NCBI GenBank assembly: GCA_014896635.1 | Contig: JADBKA010000021.1 | Coordinates: 1-32,613, forward strand | DNA: 32,613 nucleotides | Reading direction: 5' to 3' | Origin: Ktedonobacteraceae bacterium | GTDB lineage: Bacteria > Chloroflexota > Ktedonobacteria > Ktedonobacterales > Ktedonobacteraceae | Part shown: positions 8,826 to 15,600 of the stretch, piece after piece | Layout of the letters: every line of letters begins with the position of its first letter | How positions within the stretch are numbered: position 1 is the first letter of the stretch | The notes under the pieces: generated by a model | Told to the model about the DNA's origin: nothing | The model's input: the letters and a program-made list of their open reading frames with translations, nothing else | Database searches by the model: none | Program-made: the position numbers and the translations under genes

Positions 8826-8852
8826 GAGGGATGGAAACGGTTTCCATCCCTC
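8826..8852. repeat. 13-bp palindrome just upstream of tnpB
   Basis: GAGGGATGGAAAC (8826-8838) and GTTTCCATCCCTC (8840-8852) are perfect reverse complements separated by one base. The repeat lies 17 bases before the chosen tnpB start and could form a leader hairpin or a protein-binding site. It overlaps an upstream in-frame ATG at 8831, which supports starting tnpB at 8870 instead. Confidence 0.6.
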
Positions 8853-8869
8853 ACGCAAAAGAGCGTTCA

Positions 8870-10144
8870 ATGAGCATCAAAGCTTTCAAATATCGTATGT
8901 ACGCAAATAAACAGACAACCGAAAAATTGCACTGGGTGCTTGATCGGTGCCGGGAACTCTACAATGCGGGTCTGCAAGAGCGCCGCGACGCCTACGAGAT
9001 CGGAGTCAGGCGGCATCCTGGCTATTACGATGAGGAAACCCGCAAGCAACTGACCCGTGAGCATGCCATCGGCTACTATGAGCAAAAACGCGAACTGGGA
9101 GACATCAAAGAACTTCGACCGGAGTATCAGGAGATTGCCTCACACGTGTTACAAGATGTGATTATGCGCCTGAAGCGAGCCTATGACAACTTCTTCCGGC
9201 GTGTGCACAATGGCGAACAACCGGGGTATCCGAGATTTCAGGGCAGAAACCGCTACGACTCCTTCTGTTACCCTGATGGGGCAGGCTGGAAACTAGAAAC
9301 GCAGGAACGCCCGAAGGAGAGAAAGGGCATTGTCAGAGTCAATCTGAAACTGACGAAGATTGGCACGGTCAAGCTCCACCTGCACCGCGATATGGCAGGC
9401 ACCATCAAAACGCTTACCATCAAGCGTGAAGGTGAGCACTTTTACGCGGTCTTTCTCTGTGAGATTGGCAAGTCGGAACCCCTACCCACCAGTGACGAGG
9501 ATGTGGGGATTGATTTAGGCGTCACGCACTTTGCCGCGCTTTCCAATGGCGAATTTATCGATCATCCCCGCTCTTTTCGCAAAGCAGAGAAAAAGTTAGC
9601 CAAAGCACAACAAGCCCTTTCCCGCAAAAAGCGCGGGAGTCACAGACGCAAGAAAGCAGTTCAACAGGTAGCAAAATGTCATCGCAAGATACGTAATCAG
9701 CGCAAAGACTTTCAGCACAAAGCCTCACGGAGGCTGGTCAATCAGTATCAAGTCATCATCTTTGAAGACTTACAGGTCAAGAACCTGACCAAAGCGCCAG
9801 CCCCAAAGCAGGACGAAGAGACAGGAAAGTTTTTACCTAATGGGGCAAGCGCGAAAGCCGGGTTAAACAAAAGTATTCTCGATGCCGGATGGAGTACGTT
9901 TACACAGATGACAAAATACAAGGCAGCATGGGCCGGTAGAGTAGTCATCTTTGTAGACCCGAAAGGCACATCACAGATTTGTCCCAAGTGCGGAATCGTG
10001 CGCAAAAAGACGTTAGACGAACGGTGGCACTCCTGCGAGTGTGGGTGTGAACTGGACCGGGATACGGCATCAGCGAAGGTGATTCTGGATTTGGGACGCA
10101 AACAACTCTTGGCCGGGACGCGGCCCACGTCGGCAACGGCGTAG
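8870..10144 (+). CDS. tnpB: TnpB RNA-guided endonuclease (IS605 OrfB family)
   Basis: This 424-residue protein is full length for TnpB, the ancestor of Cas12, a nuclease guided by an RNA from the element's right end. It has the N-terminal OrfB helix-turn-helix region (FKYRMYANKQ..., ELYNAGLQERR), a RuvC-like core with GIDLGVTHFAA (first catalytic Asp), FEDLQVKNL (catalytic Glu) and ELDRDTASAKVIL (third Asp), and a zinc finger with CPKCG then CECGC before RuvC-III. All catalytic residues are intact, so the enzyme is probably active. I chose the ATG at 8870 because MSIKAFKYRMY matches the usual TnpB start; ATG 8831 is inside a palindrome. The stop codon lies just before the right-end hairpin, so the guide-RNA scaffold overlaps the gene's 3' end. 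Confidence 0.93.
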   Translation: MSIKAFKYRMYANKQTTEKLHWVLDRCRELYNAGLQERRDAYEIGVRRHPGYYDEETRKQLTREHAIGYYEQKRELGDIKELRPEYQEIASHVLQDVIMRLKRAYDNFFRRVHNGEQPGYPRFQGRNRYDSFCYPDGAGWKLETQERPKERKGIVRVNLKLTKIGTVKLHLHRDMAGTIKTLTIKREGEHFYAVFLCEIGKSEPLPTSDEDVGIDLGVTHFAALSNGEFIDHPRSFRKAEKKLAKAQQALSRKKRGSHRRKKAVQQVAKCHRKIRNQRKDFQHKASRRLVNQYQVIIFEDLQVKNLTKAPAPKQDEETGKFLPNGASAKAGLNKSILDAGWSTFTQMTKYKAAWAGRVVIFVDPKGTSQICPKCGIVRKKTLDERWHSCECGCELDRDTASAKVILDLGRKQLLAGTRPTSATA

Positions 10145-10197
10145 AAGCCCCCGTTTTCTAAACGGGGGTACGTTCACATAACGTAGGAGATCCGCCT
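10040..10197 (+). ncRNA. Predicted omega RNA (TnpB guide RNA) with 3' guide from dtxR flank
   Basis: In TnpB systems the scaffold is transcribed from the 3' end of tnpB through the right end, and the guide is the adjoining flank. Here the right end has the typical GAAGCCCCCG hairpin (10148-10168) and finishes GTTCAC at 10177. The guide would start at 10178 with ATAACGTAGGAGATC, which is dtxR sequence. The 5' limit and guide length are estimates from other TnpB systems, not seen directly. Confidence 0.55.
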
Positions 10198-10708
10198 CTT
10201 GATCGGGAACGCGCACAATGGTCGCTTCCGTGCCAATTTCCAGGTCGCCAAGCGATACATCGTCGGTATCATTGACCAGTCCTTCAGGAGTGGGGATAGG
10301 GGCGCCATGAGGATCGCGTGTGGGATGTCCCAGTCTGGCAGCGATGCGCTCTTCCAGTTCTTCCGAGATGTATGGTGCCAGCCGCTCAGCCTCGTCATGT
10401 ACTGTATCCCAGGGCATATCCAGCGTTTCTAGTAGGAACAATTCTAGCAGGCGTTGATGACGGATCAACTCCAGGGCCGCTTCCTGTCCTCGCGCGGTCA
10501 AAGCGATGCTCTGGTAAGGCGTATGAGCAACATATGGCCCACCTGATTCGTTCTCCTCGGAGAGATGCCTGACCTTTGCTGAAACCGATGCCGGCCTGAC
10601 TCCCAGGCGTTGTGCCAGCCTGCGTGTGGTTACCTGTTCTCCCTCCTGCTGGAGCAGGTAGATCGCTTTCAGGTAATGTAGTTCTGTTTCCGAGAGGTGC
10701 GTTCTCAT
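10070..10708 (-). pseudogene. DtxR/IdeR/MntR-family metalloregulator, 5' part, truncated by TnpB element
   Basis: Native sequence spans 10708 down to 10178 (177 residues); the last 35 codons (to 10070) are read from the TnpB element. Residues 1-70 are the winged helix-turn-helix (VTTRRLAQRLGVRPASVSAKVRHL), followed by the dimerisation/metal domain (LGHPTRDPHGAPIP near 127-139) and the linker to the SH3/FeoA-like domain, which is cut off at Tyr177 and found at 8465-8623. The product would be a 212-residue protein with intact DNA-binding and dimerisation parts and a foreign basic tail. Aligned to DtxR from memory, metal ligands diverge: His79 is Gln85, Glu105 is Ala111 and His106 is Pro112, while His98 and Glu83 are kept. 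The family represses metal-uptake or activates metal-efflux genes; the divergent VIT gene is the likely target. Confidence 0.85.
10148..10168. repeat. Right-end hairpin of the TnpB element
   Basis: CCCCCGTTT (10148-10156), loop TCT, and AAACGGGGG (10160-10168) form a perfect 9-bp hairpin that begins 4 bases after the tnpB stop codon. It is not followed by a T tract, so it is better read as the IS right-end/omega-RNA hairpin than as a terminator. Confidence 0.8.
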
Positions 10709-10732
10709 GACCCTTTATTGCTGGCGAAAAAT

Positions 10733-10746
10733 TTAGGTTCCCCTAA
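10733..10746. promoter_or_regulatory. DtxR-box-like operator between dtxR and VIT gene
   Basis: TTAGGTTCCCCTAA has perfect 5-bp arms (TTAGG/CCTAA) around a 4-base centre and matches the left half of the known DtxR/IdeR operator consensus (TTAGGTTAGCCTAACCTAA). It lies 25 bases upstream of the regulator start and about 110 bases upstream of the VIT gene, a suitable place to control both. Binding is inferred. Confidence 0.6.
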
Positions 10747-10777
10747 TATTATATTCTATCGAACCTCCATTGTAAAT

Positions 10778-10804
10778 TTGACGGAGACGAATTTCTGTTA
10801 TAGG
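10778..10804 (+). promoter_or_regulatory. Possible promoter for VIT-family gene
   Basis: TTGACG (10778-10783) and TATAGG (10799-10804) are separated by 15 bases, shorter than the ideal 17, so the match is weak. It lies about 50 bases before the VIT start and downstream of the DtxR-like box. Confidence 0.3.
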
Positions 10805-10857
10805 GTGAAGAAAGTAGCATGTATTGAAGACTTATCTTGTGCATGAAGGAGAGCATA

Positions 10858-11490
10858 ATGGCCGACCAGCGGAATCTGGGTAATGGCTCAGGGCAGCGGC
10901 AACATGAAACACGACCAGGGACAGATGCTGCAAAGCGGGAATCTTCCTCTGCCGCTACAGCAATTATGCAATCTACGGAGCAACTGGCTCACTCTGTTGC
11001 CGGGGCGGCGGCTGGCGATGAACAGGAGCGCAAATTTCTCCTGCGTGTAGTTCAGCCGGGCCTGGCTGGCCTGATGGACGGTTCTGTCTCGACACTAGCT
11101 CCTATCTTCGCCACTGCTTTTGTGACGCACAGGCCGCTGGCGGCTTTTCTGGTAGGCATGGCAGCCGCGACTGGAGCGGGCATCAGTATGGCTTTCTCCG
11201 AGGCACTTTCCGATACCGGTGAACTGACAGGCCGGGGCAGTCCAGTGGTGCGCGGCGCCATCACCGGGGTGATGACCTTTATTGGCGGCTCGCTCCATAC
11301 GCTTCCTTTCCTTGTCCCAAACATTCACCTGGCTCTGATTGCCGCCTATATCGTTGTCGCTATTGAGCTGGTCGTGATAGCTGCGATTCGTCACCGTTTC
11401 TTCGGCACCCGCTGGTGGCTCTCGATTCTTCAGGTGGTCGGTGGCGGTGTGCTGGTCTTCGCAGCGGCCTGGATCTTTGGCAATGCGTGA
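10858..11490 (+). CDS. VIT1/CCC1-family iron/manganese transporter-like membrane protein
   Basis: This is a 210-residue protein. Residues 1-60 are hydrophilic and rich in Gln/Ser/Ala. The rest has about five hydrophobic helices typical of the VIT family: VVQPGLAGLMDGSVSTLAPIFATAF, a Gly/Ala-rich helix with GMAAATGAGISMAFSEALSD, then three more ending in VVGGGVLVFAAAWIFG. The family moves Fe2+ or Mn2+ out of the cytosol. A perfect Shine-Dalgarno (AAGGAG, 10846-10851) six bases upstream fixes the ATG at 10858 over in-frame TTG 10837 and ATG 10843. It is divergent from the dtxR-like gene with a DtxR-box-like site between, so it was probably under that regulator; the TnpB insertion may have changed this. 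Confidence 0.83.
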   Translation: MADQRNLGNGSGQRQHETRPGTDAAKRESSSAATAIMQSTEQLAHSVAGAAAGDEQERKFLLRVVQPGLAGLMDGSVSTLAPIFATAFVTHRPLAAFLVGMAAATGAGISMAFSEALSDTGELTGRGSPVVRGAITGVMTFIGGSLHTLPFLVPNIHLALIAAYIVVAIELVVIAAIRHRFFGTRWWLSILQVVGGGVLVFAAAWIFGNA

Positions 11491-11634
11491 AGAAGATCTT
11501 TGTTGGCTGAAGCAAGAAAAAAACTCACGCTTATGTTACACTATAAAGCAGCGGAAATCATACGGAATCCTCGATGATGCCGGGTACACAGGCAGTTGTG
11601 TTGAGAGCAACAGAAGCAATCCAGGAGATAGTGC

Positions 11635-12705
11635 ATGGATCAGTATTATACAGGCGAGCACCATGATCACGAGCACTATAATCATGACGATCAGCATGGG
11701 CATACTCACGAGGAAGAGCATAAACCCGGTCATGCGCATGGACACGGGCATGAGCACGGCAAGGTTGAAGCGGAACTGTACAGCAATCGCGCGGGGCTGA
11801 GGGCAGTGCAGATCTCGACTGCTGGCTTGCTGCTGACTGCTCTTCTACAATTTGGTATCGTATTGATCGGCGGTAGCGCCGGTCTCTTTGCTGATGCGTT
11901 GCACAATTTAAGCGATGTGCTGACCACAGTGGCGCTCTGGATCGCTTTTGTCATCTCGAATCGTGCTGCGAATGCAAGATATACCTATGGCTATCATCGC
12001 GCCGAAGATCTGGCCGGCATTTTCATCGTGCTGGTCATTATCGCCAGTGCCGTCGCGGGCGCTGTTGAATCGCTACAGAAGTTGACGAGCGGCGAGGCTC
12101 CTACACAACTGGTGCTGAGCATGGCGGCTGCCCTGGTTGGAGTTGCGGGAAACGAAATTGTGGCGCAGTATAAAATCTCGGTCGGTAAACGTATTAACAG
12201 TGTTCCATTGATCGCGGATGGGCAGCATTCGCGCATTGATGGTCTCACATCGCTTGCCGCCTTCCTCGGACTTGTGGGCGTTGCTTTCGGCCTGCGCATC
12301 GCAGATCCCATCGCCGGCCTTGTGATCACCGTCGTCATCATTGGCATCGTTTATACCACGACGCGCAGCGTGCTGAGTCGCCTGCTGGATTCCGTTGACC
12401 CGCATATCGTTCCCACGATTCTCGATACGGCTAGTGAGGTAGCCGGCGTCGAAGCTGTGACCAGCCCTCGCGCTCGCTGGGTTGGTCACTCACTGCATGT
12501 CTCCTTGAACATTGAGGTTGACCCTGACCTCACGCTGGTCAAAGCACATGAAATTGCCGAAGAGGTCCGCCATCGCCTGTTCCATCGCATCGAGGGAGTC
12601 TCAGAAGTGCTCATTCATACCGATCCTTCCAGTCATCGCGGCGATTTTCACCTGCTGCTGGCGCATCATCGACAGCAGTCGCAACAGCCAGTTGTCAGGC
12701 GCTAG
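11635..12705 (+). CDS. Cation diffusion facilitator (CDF) transporter, His-rich N-terminus
   Basis: This 356-residue protein is a divalent metal/proton antiporter of the CDF family. The first 41 residues hold 14 histidines (HEHYNH, GHAHGHGHEHG), a metal-binding tail. Six hydrophobic helices follow from about residue 55. The transport site is HxxxD in TM2 (ADALHNLSD, His90 and Asp94) and HxxxD in TM5 (ADGQHSRID, His198 and Asp202), the pattern of zinc-type CDFs. The C-terminal ~85 residues are the cytosolic dimerisation domain (VSLNIEVDPDLTLVKAHEIAEEV, with a VLIHTDP ending). AGGAG lies seven bases before the ATG. With the VIT gene upstream (144-base gap) it forms a metal-efflux pair; zinc is the likeliest substrate by motif. 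Confidence 0.93.
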   Translation: MDQYYTGEHHDHEHYNHDDQHGHTHEEEHKPGHAHGHGHEHGKVEAELYSNRAGLRAVQISTAGLLLTALLQFGIVLIGGSAGLFADALHNLSDVLTTVALWIAFVISNRAANARYTYGYHRAEDLAGIFIVLVIIASAVAGAVESLQKLTSGEAPTQLVLSMAAALVGVAGNEIVAQYKISVGKRINSVPLIADGQHSRIDGLTSLAAFLGLVGVAFGLRIADPIAGLVITVVIIGIVYTTTRSVLSRLLDSVDPHIVPTILDTASEVAGVEAVTSPRARWVGHSLHVSLNIEVDPDLTLVKAHEIAEEVRHRLFHRIEGVSEVLIHTDPSSHRGDFHLLLAHHRQQSQQPVVRR

Positions 12706-12826
12706 TGGTCTCTGCCTGCTCTGCCTGCTCTATGTCTTATTTGTCGCCTTACCTTAGAGACTGCTCTATTCCTTGATACGATGATACGATGGGTGCGCTC
12801 TTCTGAAGATGGCAGAGCATCATACC

Positions 12827-12864
12827 TCATCCCATGTTGCTTTCAGAGAAGCAACATGGGATGA
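12827..12864. repeat. 16-bp perfect inverted repeat (hairpin)
   Basis: TCATCCCATGTTGCTT (12827-12842) and its exact reverse complement (12849-12864) are separated by six bases. There is no T tract on either side, so it is not a typical terminator. It lies about 120 bases after the CDF gene and could be a transcript-end structure or part of a repeat element. Confidence 0.7.
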
Positions 12865-12886
12865 AATCTTGATACCCGTCGAGATC

Positions 12887-12960
12887 CGTCCCGCCACCGG
12901 CGGGACTGGCAAGATGCGCAAGCATCTTGCCCATCTGAACGCAAGGGAGTATCATGCCCA
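12887..12960. repeat. Double-hairpin dispersed repeat (REP-like)
   Basis: Two perfect hairpins follow each other: GTCCCGCC/GGCGGGAC (12887-12905, loop ACC) and GGCAAGATG/CATCTTGCC (12909-12932, loop CGCAAG). After them comes CATCTGAACGCAAGGGAGTA. A similar stretch (CCATCTGAGCGTAAGGTAGT) occurs at about 824-843, so this looks like a dispersed non-coding repeat of which 822-848 is a decayed partial copy. Nothing in it looks coding. Confidence 0.55.
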
Positions 12961-13171
12961 TCAAGACGTTCGGATGAGTAAAGAACTAGGAAAAGTGTGC
13001 TGCGAATCTGCCTTTTTTGCTCAAGCCTGGACAACCTTCGCGGACGTTGACATATCTGCGTATTTTTTTGTATAGAATCTGTAGATGGGAAATAGAGAAT
13101 GGGTAACTTCTGATGGTTGGGAGGTGTTTTTTGATCTAAATGCTGGCTGGTTGATAATCTTTATTTAATAT

Positions 13172-14719
13172 ATGTTTAACAAGTTATTAAAAATACTGTG
13201 TAATAATAGAGAATGGGGAAGTAGGCTTTGTACTGATTGGCAGATTCTGGATGGCAAGATCAAGCCTGATATCTGGAGTCCGGCTGGCAGTGTCTGGATC
13301 TCGCTACTTAATGCTCAGTGGAGCGCGCAGCATAACGGCGCCAATCTGATCGGGACAGGGGCGCATGATGTGCCATCGCTGGTCAATAGCCCGGTGGTCA
13401 TTGCCATGTGGAGACCGCTGGCCGAGGCGCTGGGCTGGCCTGGTAAAGCCATTGGCTGGTCCGATATTGCAAAACTCAGCACGGATCCGCATGGCTGGAG
13501 CGCCTACGGCCATCCCGAACTCGATAGCCAGTTTGGCTCGTTCAAATTCGGCCATACTCATCCCGGCTACTCCAATTCCGGTCTCGATTCGGTGATCGCC
13601 ATGAACTATGCTGCTGTCAACAAGCGCAGCGGTCTGACTTCAGCCGATGTGAAGAGTGCGATGGCAAAGCAGTTTGTCAACAATGTCGAGAGTTCGGTGA
13701 TTCACTATGGTGATAGCACCGGCTTTTTTGCCGAGAAGATGTTTGGCAAAGGCCCGGCATTCCTGAGCGCCTGTGTCATGTATGAAAGTCTGGTGGTAGA
13801 GGCCAATAACGGCAAGAAGTATCCGCATCTGCCCTATCCAGTTGTTGCCATTTATCCGAAAGAGGGAACCTTCTTCAGCGATCATCCCTTTGCTGTGCTC
13901 CAGGCTGACTGGGTAACGCCCGCGAAAAAAGCTGCTGCACAGGTTCTGCGCCAGTTTTTGCTTGCTCCCGCTCAGCAGAAAAAAGCGTTACAATATGGAT
14001 TCCGCCCGTCCGATCCTCGCATGCAACTTACCGCTCCTCTTGACAAGGCGCATGGTGTCGATCCGGCTCAGCCCCAGTCAGTCTTGCCGATCCCGAATGC
14101 CGGCGTGGTGAGTGATATTGGAAATATCTGGCAGGAACAGCGCCGTAAAGTTGATGTGATGCTGGTGCTGGATCGCTCTGGCAGTATGAATGACTCTATA
14201 GGGGATAAAAAGAAGATAGATGACGCTAAGGAAGGCTTACAGCAGTTTGTTAGCCTGATGAGTGACAACGATCAACTCGGCCTGACGGTCTTCAGCACTG
14301 GCAGCGACGTGATCAGCCCGCTCTCCCCGCTCGGTCCTAAACGTCAGGAAGTTAAAAACAGTATCAATGCTCTCTATGCTGAAGGCTGGACATATCTCTA
14401 TGATACCGTTGGCGCGCAGCACGACCCCCTGCAAGCGTTTCCTTCCAGGGATATCAAAGCCCTGGTCGTATTATCCGATGGGCAGGACACGTCCAGTACG
14501 AAATACAATCTGAACAGCCTTATCGAAAAAGTTAAAGCAAAGGGCCGGAATGCGGGTGAGAGCATTAAAATCTTTACCATCGCCTATGGCAATGACGCCG
14601 ATGTGAACGTGTTGAAGCAGATTGCCGAAGCAACCGGGGGGCAGGAATATGCAGGCACCCCCCAGGATATCCAGGAGATCTACTTCGATATCAGTGAGTT
14701 CCTGGCGGGCCGCTTTTAA
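13172..14719 (+). CDS. Solute-binding/VWA-domain protein, N-terminally truncated
   Basis: The frame is 515 residues. From about residue 27 it matches the combined SBP/VWA proteins of Ktedonobacteria: GKIKPDIWSPAGSVW, then VVIAMWRPLAEALGWPGK, FGHTHPGYSNSG, VESSVIHYGDSTGFF, AIYPKEGTFFSDHPFAVL. The C-terminal ~190 residues are a von Willebrand A domain with a complete MIDAS (DRSGSM near 331, the WTYLYDT region, and LSDGQD). Intact members begin with a secretion signal and roughly 80 further residues of the binding domain; here these are missing and the first ~23 residues (MFNKLLKILCNNREWGSRLC...) come from an AT-rich stretch with no signal peptide. No Shine-Dalgarno is seen. The gene has probably lost its 5' end and may be a pseudogene, although the remaining frame is intact. 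Confidence 0.72.
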   Translation: MFNKLLKILCNNREWGSRLCTDWQILDGKIKPDIWSPAGSVWISLLNAQWSAQHNGANLIGTGAHDVPSLVNSPVVIAMWRPLAEALGWPGKAIGWSDIAKLSTDPHGWSAYGHPELDSQFGSFKFGHTHPGYSNSGLDSVIAMNYAAVNKRSGLTSADVKSAMAKQFVNNVESSVIHYGDSTGFFAEKMFGKGPAFLSACVMYESLVVEANNGKKYPHLPYPVVAIYPKEGTFFSDHPFAVLQADWVTPAKKAAAQVLRQFLLAPAQQKKALQYGFRPSDPRMQLTAPLDKAHGVDPAQPQSVLPIPNAGVVSDIGNIWQEQRRKVDVMLVLDRSGSMNDSIGDKKKIDDAKEGLQQFVSLMSDNDQLGLTVFSTGSDVISPLSPLGPKRQEVKNSINALYAEGWTYLYDTVGAQHDPLQAFPSRDIKALVVLSDGQDTSSTKYNLNSLIEKVKAKGRNAGESIKIFTIAYGNDADVNVLKQIAEATGGQEYAGTPQDIQEIYFDISEFLAGRF

Positions 14720-14740
14720 CTATCTCGCGCGTAGGAAGAG

Positions 14741-14785
14741 GAGACGATGAAGGCTTCGTGCTTGCACCGTCTCTCTGTTTATTTT
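14741..14785 (+). terminator. Candidate intrinsic terminator between convergent genes
   Basis: GAGACG (14741-14746) pairs with CGTCTC (14768-14773), with some further imperfect pairing inside, and is followed by TCTGTTTATTTT on the + strand. It lies 21 bases after the VWA stop codon and just past the end of the convergent small membrane protein gene. Confidence 0.4.
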
Positions 14786-15159
14786 GCTTTCTCAGGAGAT
14801 GCTGTTCCGAGAGCTGTAGCGACGATCACCATGATTACAAAACCGGCAGCACAGAAGCTGATCCAGCCGGCTGTTCCGCCAACAAAGATCAGGCAGATGA
14901 CGGCGAATACGGCGAGCGCCACCATTGCGACCACGAACCATAACAGGTGAATCAGCGTTTTATTGAAGCTCGGCGAATAGACTTTTCCTGCCGTGCCTTC
15001 CCGCAGTGGCTGCTCGTAGGAAGCTGAAGCTGCTTCCAGCGGCGGCTGATAGGAAATCTCTTCCTGCTGGCGTGGGTATTCCTGACTTCCTTCGTAGCTG
15101 CCATAGGCCGGGCTTATCTGCTCTTGCGCTGGTTCGCCGGTTTCTCTTTGTGACATCAT
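14779..15159 (-). CDS. Small two-helix membrane protein, hypothetical
   Basis: This is a 126-residue protein of unknown function. The first ~60 residues are hydrophilic and rich in Glu, Gln, Pro and Tyr (repeated SYEGSQEY/SYQPP/SYEQP-type pieces). Two hydrophobic helices follow (LIHLLWFVVAMVALAVFAVICLIFV at about 70-93 and WISFCAAGFVIMVIVATAL at about 98-117), with a short charged tail. A GGGAG sequence lies upstream of the start, which has tandem ATGs. The Tyr/Pro/Gln-rich cytosolic tail plus short helical pair resembles small membrane proteins common next to zinc-ribbon/linker proteins in this group, but no family is recognised. Confidence 0.7.
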   Translation of the reverse strand: MMSQRETGEPAQEQISPAYGSYEGSQEYPRQQEEISYQPPLEAASASYEQPLREGTAGKVYSPSFNKTLIHLLWFVVAMVALAVFAVICLIFVGGTAGWISFCAAGFVIMVIVATALGTASPEKAK

Positions 15160-15600
15160 TTTGTGTGCTCCCTTCCCGGAGAAGCGGTTGGCTCAATCGT
15201 ACTTCACTAACATTTCACTGCCATCAGTGTAAAGTGCCGGCCTCACAGGGCTTTCACAATAGTCCATTCCTGCGTCACGCGCCAGTCACAGTTTTTTATC
15301 TCTAGCCTGTTCACTTTGATATCGCTTTTTATATATATCATACAATTTCATTTAAAAAGGGAATCAGGCGCACGGGAAATGTGATGTGCTTGTGAGGATG
15401 AGAGGAAAATATGTGACGGTTCTGTGAAATCTATATGCTACACATTATAATGTTCTAGCGGTGGAAAGGCTATATAGGCCAGCCGGGCGCTGATCGGCTT
15501 GACATGCGCGCGTGGCGAATCATACACTTGAGTATTGCGCAAGGCGCATCATATCTACGCTTCTCTCTATGCGGAAGCATTGAGGAGGTCACTGTATTTT
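15160..15600. other. Promoter region of the purine-catabolism cluster
   Basis: These 441 bases separate the divergent small membrane protein and pucL. They are AT-rich in the middle (around 15320-15360 and 15430-15460). A TATAAT at 15446-15451 lacks a good -35; the better promoter is entered at 15499-15528. The last 20 bases contain the pucL ribosome-binding site. I see no coding sequence. A TTG at 15535 opens the same frame as pucL, but its first 22 residues do not resemble the family. Confidence 0.45.
15499..15528 (+). promoter_or_regulatory. Candidate promoter of pucL cluster
   Basis: A perfect TTGACA (15499-15504) is followed after 18 bases by TACACT (15523-15528). Transcription would start near 15535, about 65 bases before the pucL ATG. 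No operator could be assigned with confidence. Confidence 0.45.

Larger units (their letters stand above)
8624..10177 (+). mobile_element. TnpB-only IS200/IS605-type element inserted in dtxR-like gene
   Basis: This is a 1554-bp element with one gene (tnpB) and no tnpA Y1 transposase, so it would need TnpA supplied in trans. The boundaries are set by the split host gene: removing exactly these bases rejoins the DtxR reading frame (…CGT TAT | CTC AAA… on the minus strand) with no target-site duplication, as expected for the family. A hairpin sits close to each end: left at 8627-8675, right at 10148-10168, with nine further bases to the right end at 10177 (finishing GTTCAC). The left flank ends TTTTGAG, so TTGAG is the probable target/TAM sequence, resembling the TTGAT used by ISDra2. 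Confidence 0.88.
12706..13171. other. Intergenic region with three hairpins; no gene
   Basis: These 466 bases hold no supportable gene. The left half carries three consecutive strong hairpins (12827-12864, then 12887-12905 and 12909-12932, entered separately). Bases 12775-12791 contain a short GATACGAT duplication. The right half (about 13050-13240) is visibly AT-rich compared with its neighbours and contains AATAGAGAATGGG at 13091-13103, repeated at 13205-13217. This AT-rich stretch abuts the truncated start of the following gene, suggesting a deletion or insertion scar. Confidence 0.5.

Noticed and set aside
8465..8854. A stand-alone 129-residue minus-strand gene
   Set aside because: Only the last 52 residues have family resemblance (DtxR C-terminus); the rest reads through the left end of the TnpB element.
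10148..10168. Intrinsic terminator after tnpB
   Set aside because: A perfect stem is present, but no T tract follows and its place matches the IS right-end hairpin.
15446..15451. TATAAT as the main pucL promoter
   Set aside because: No acceptable -35 at 16-18 bases upstream; the TTGACA/TACACT pair further downstream fits better.
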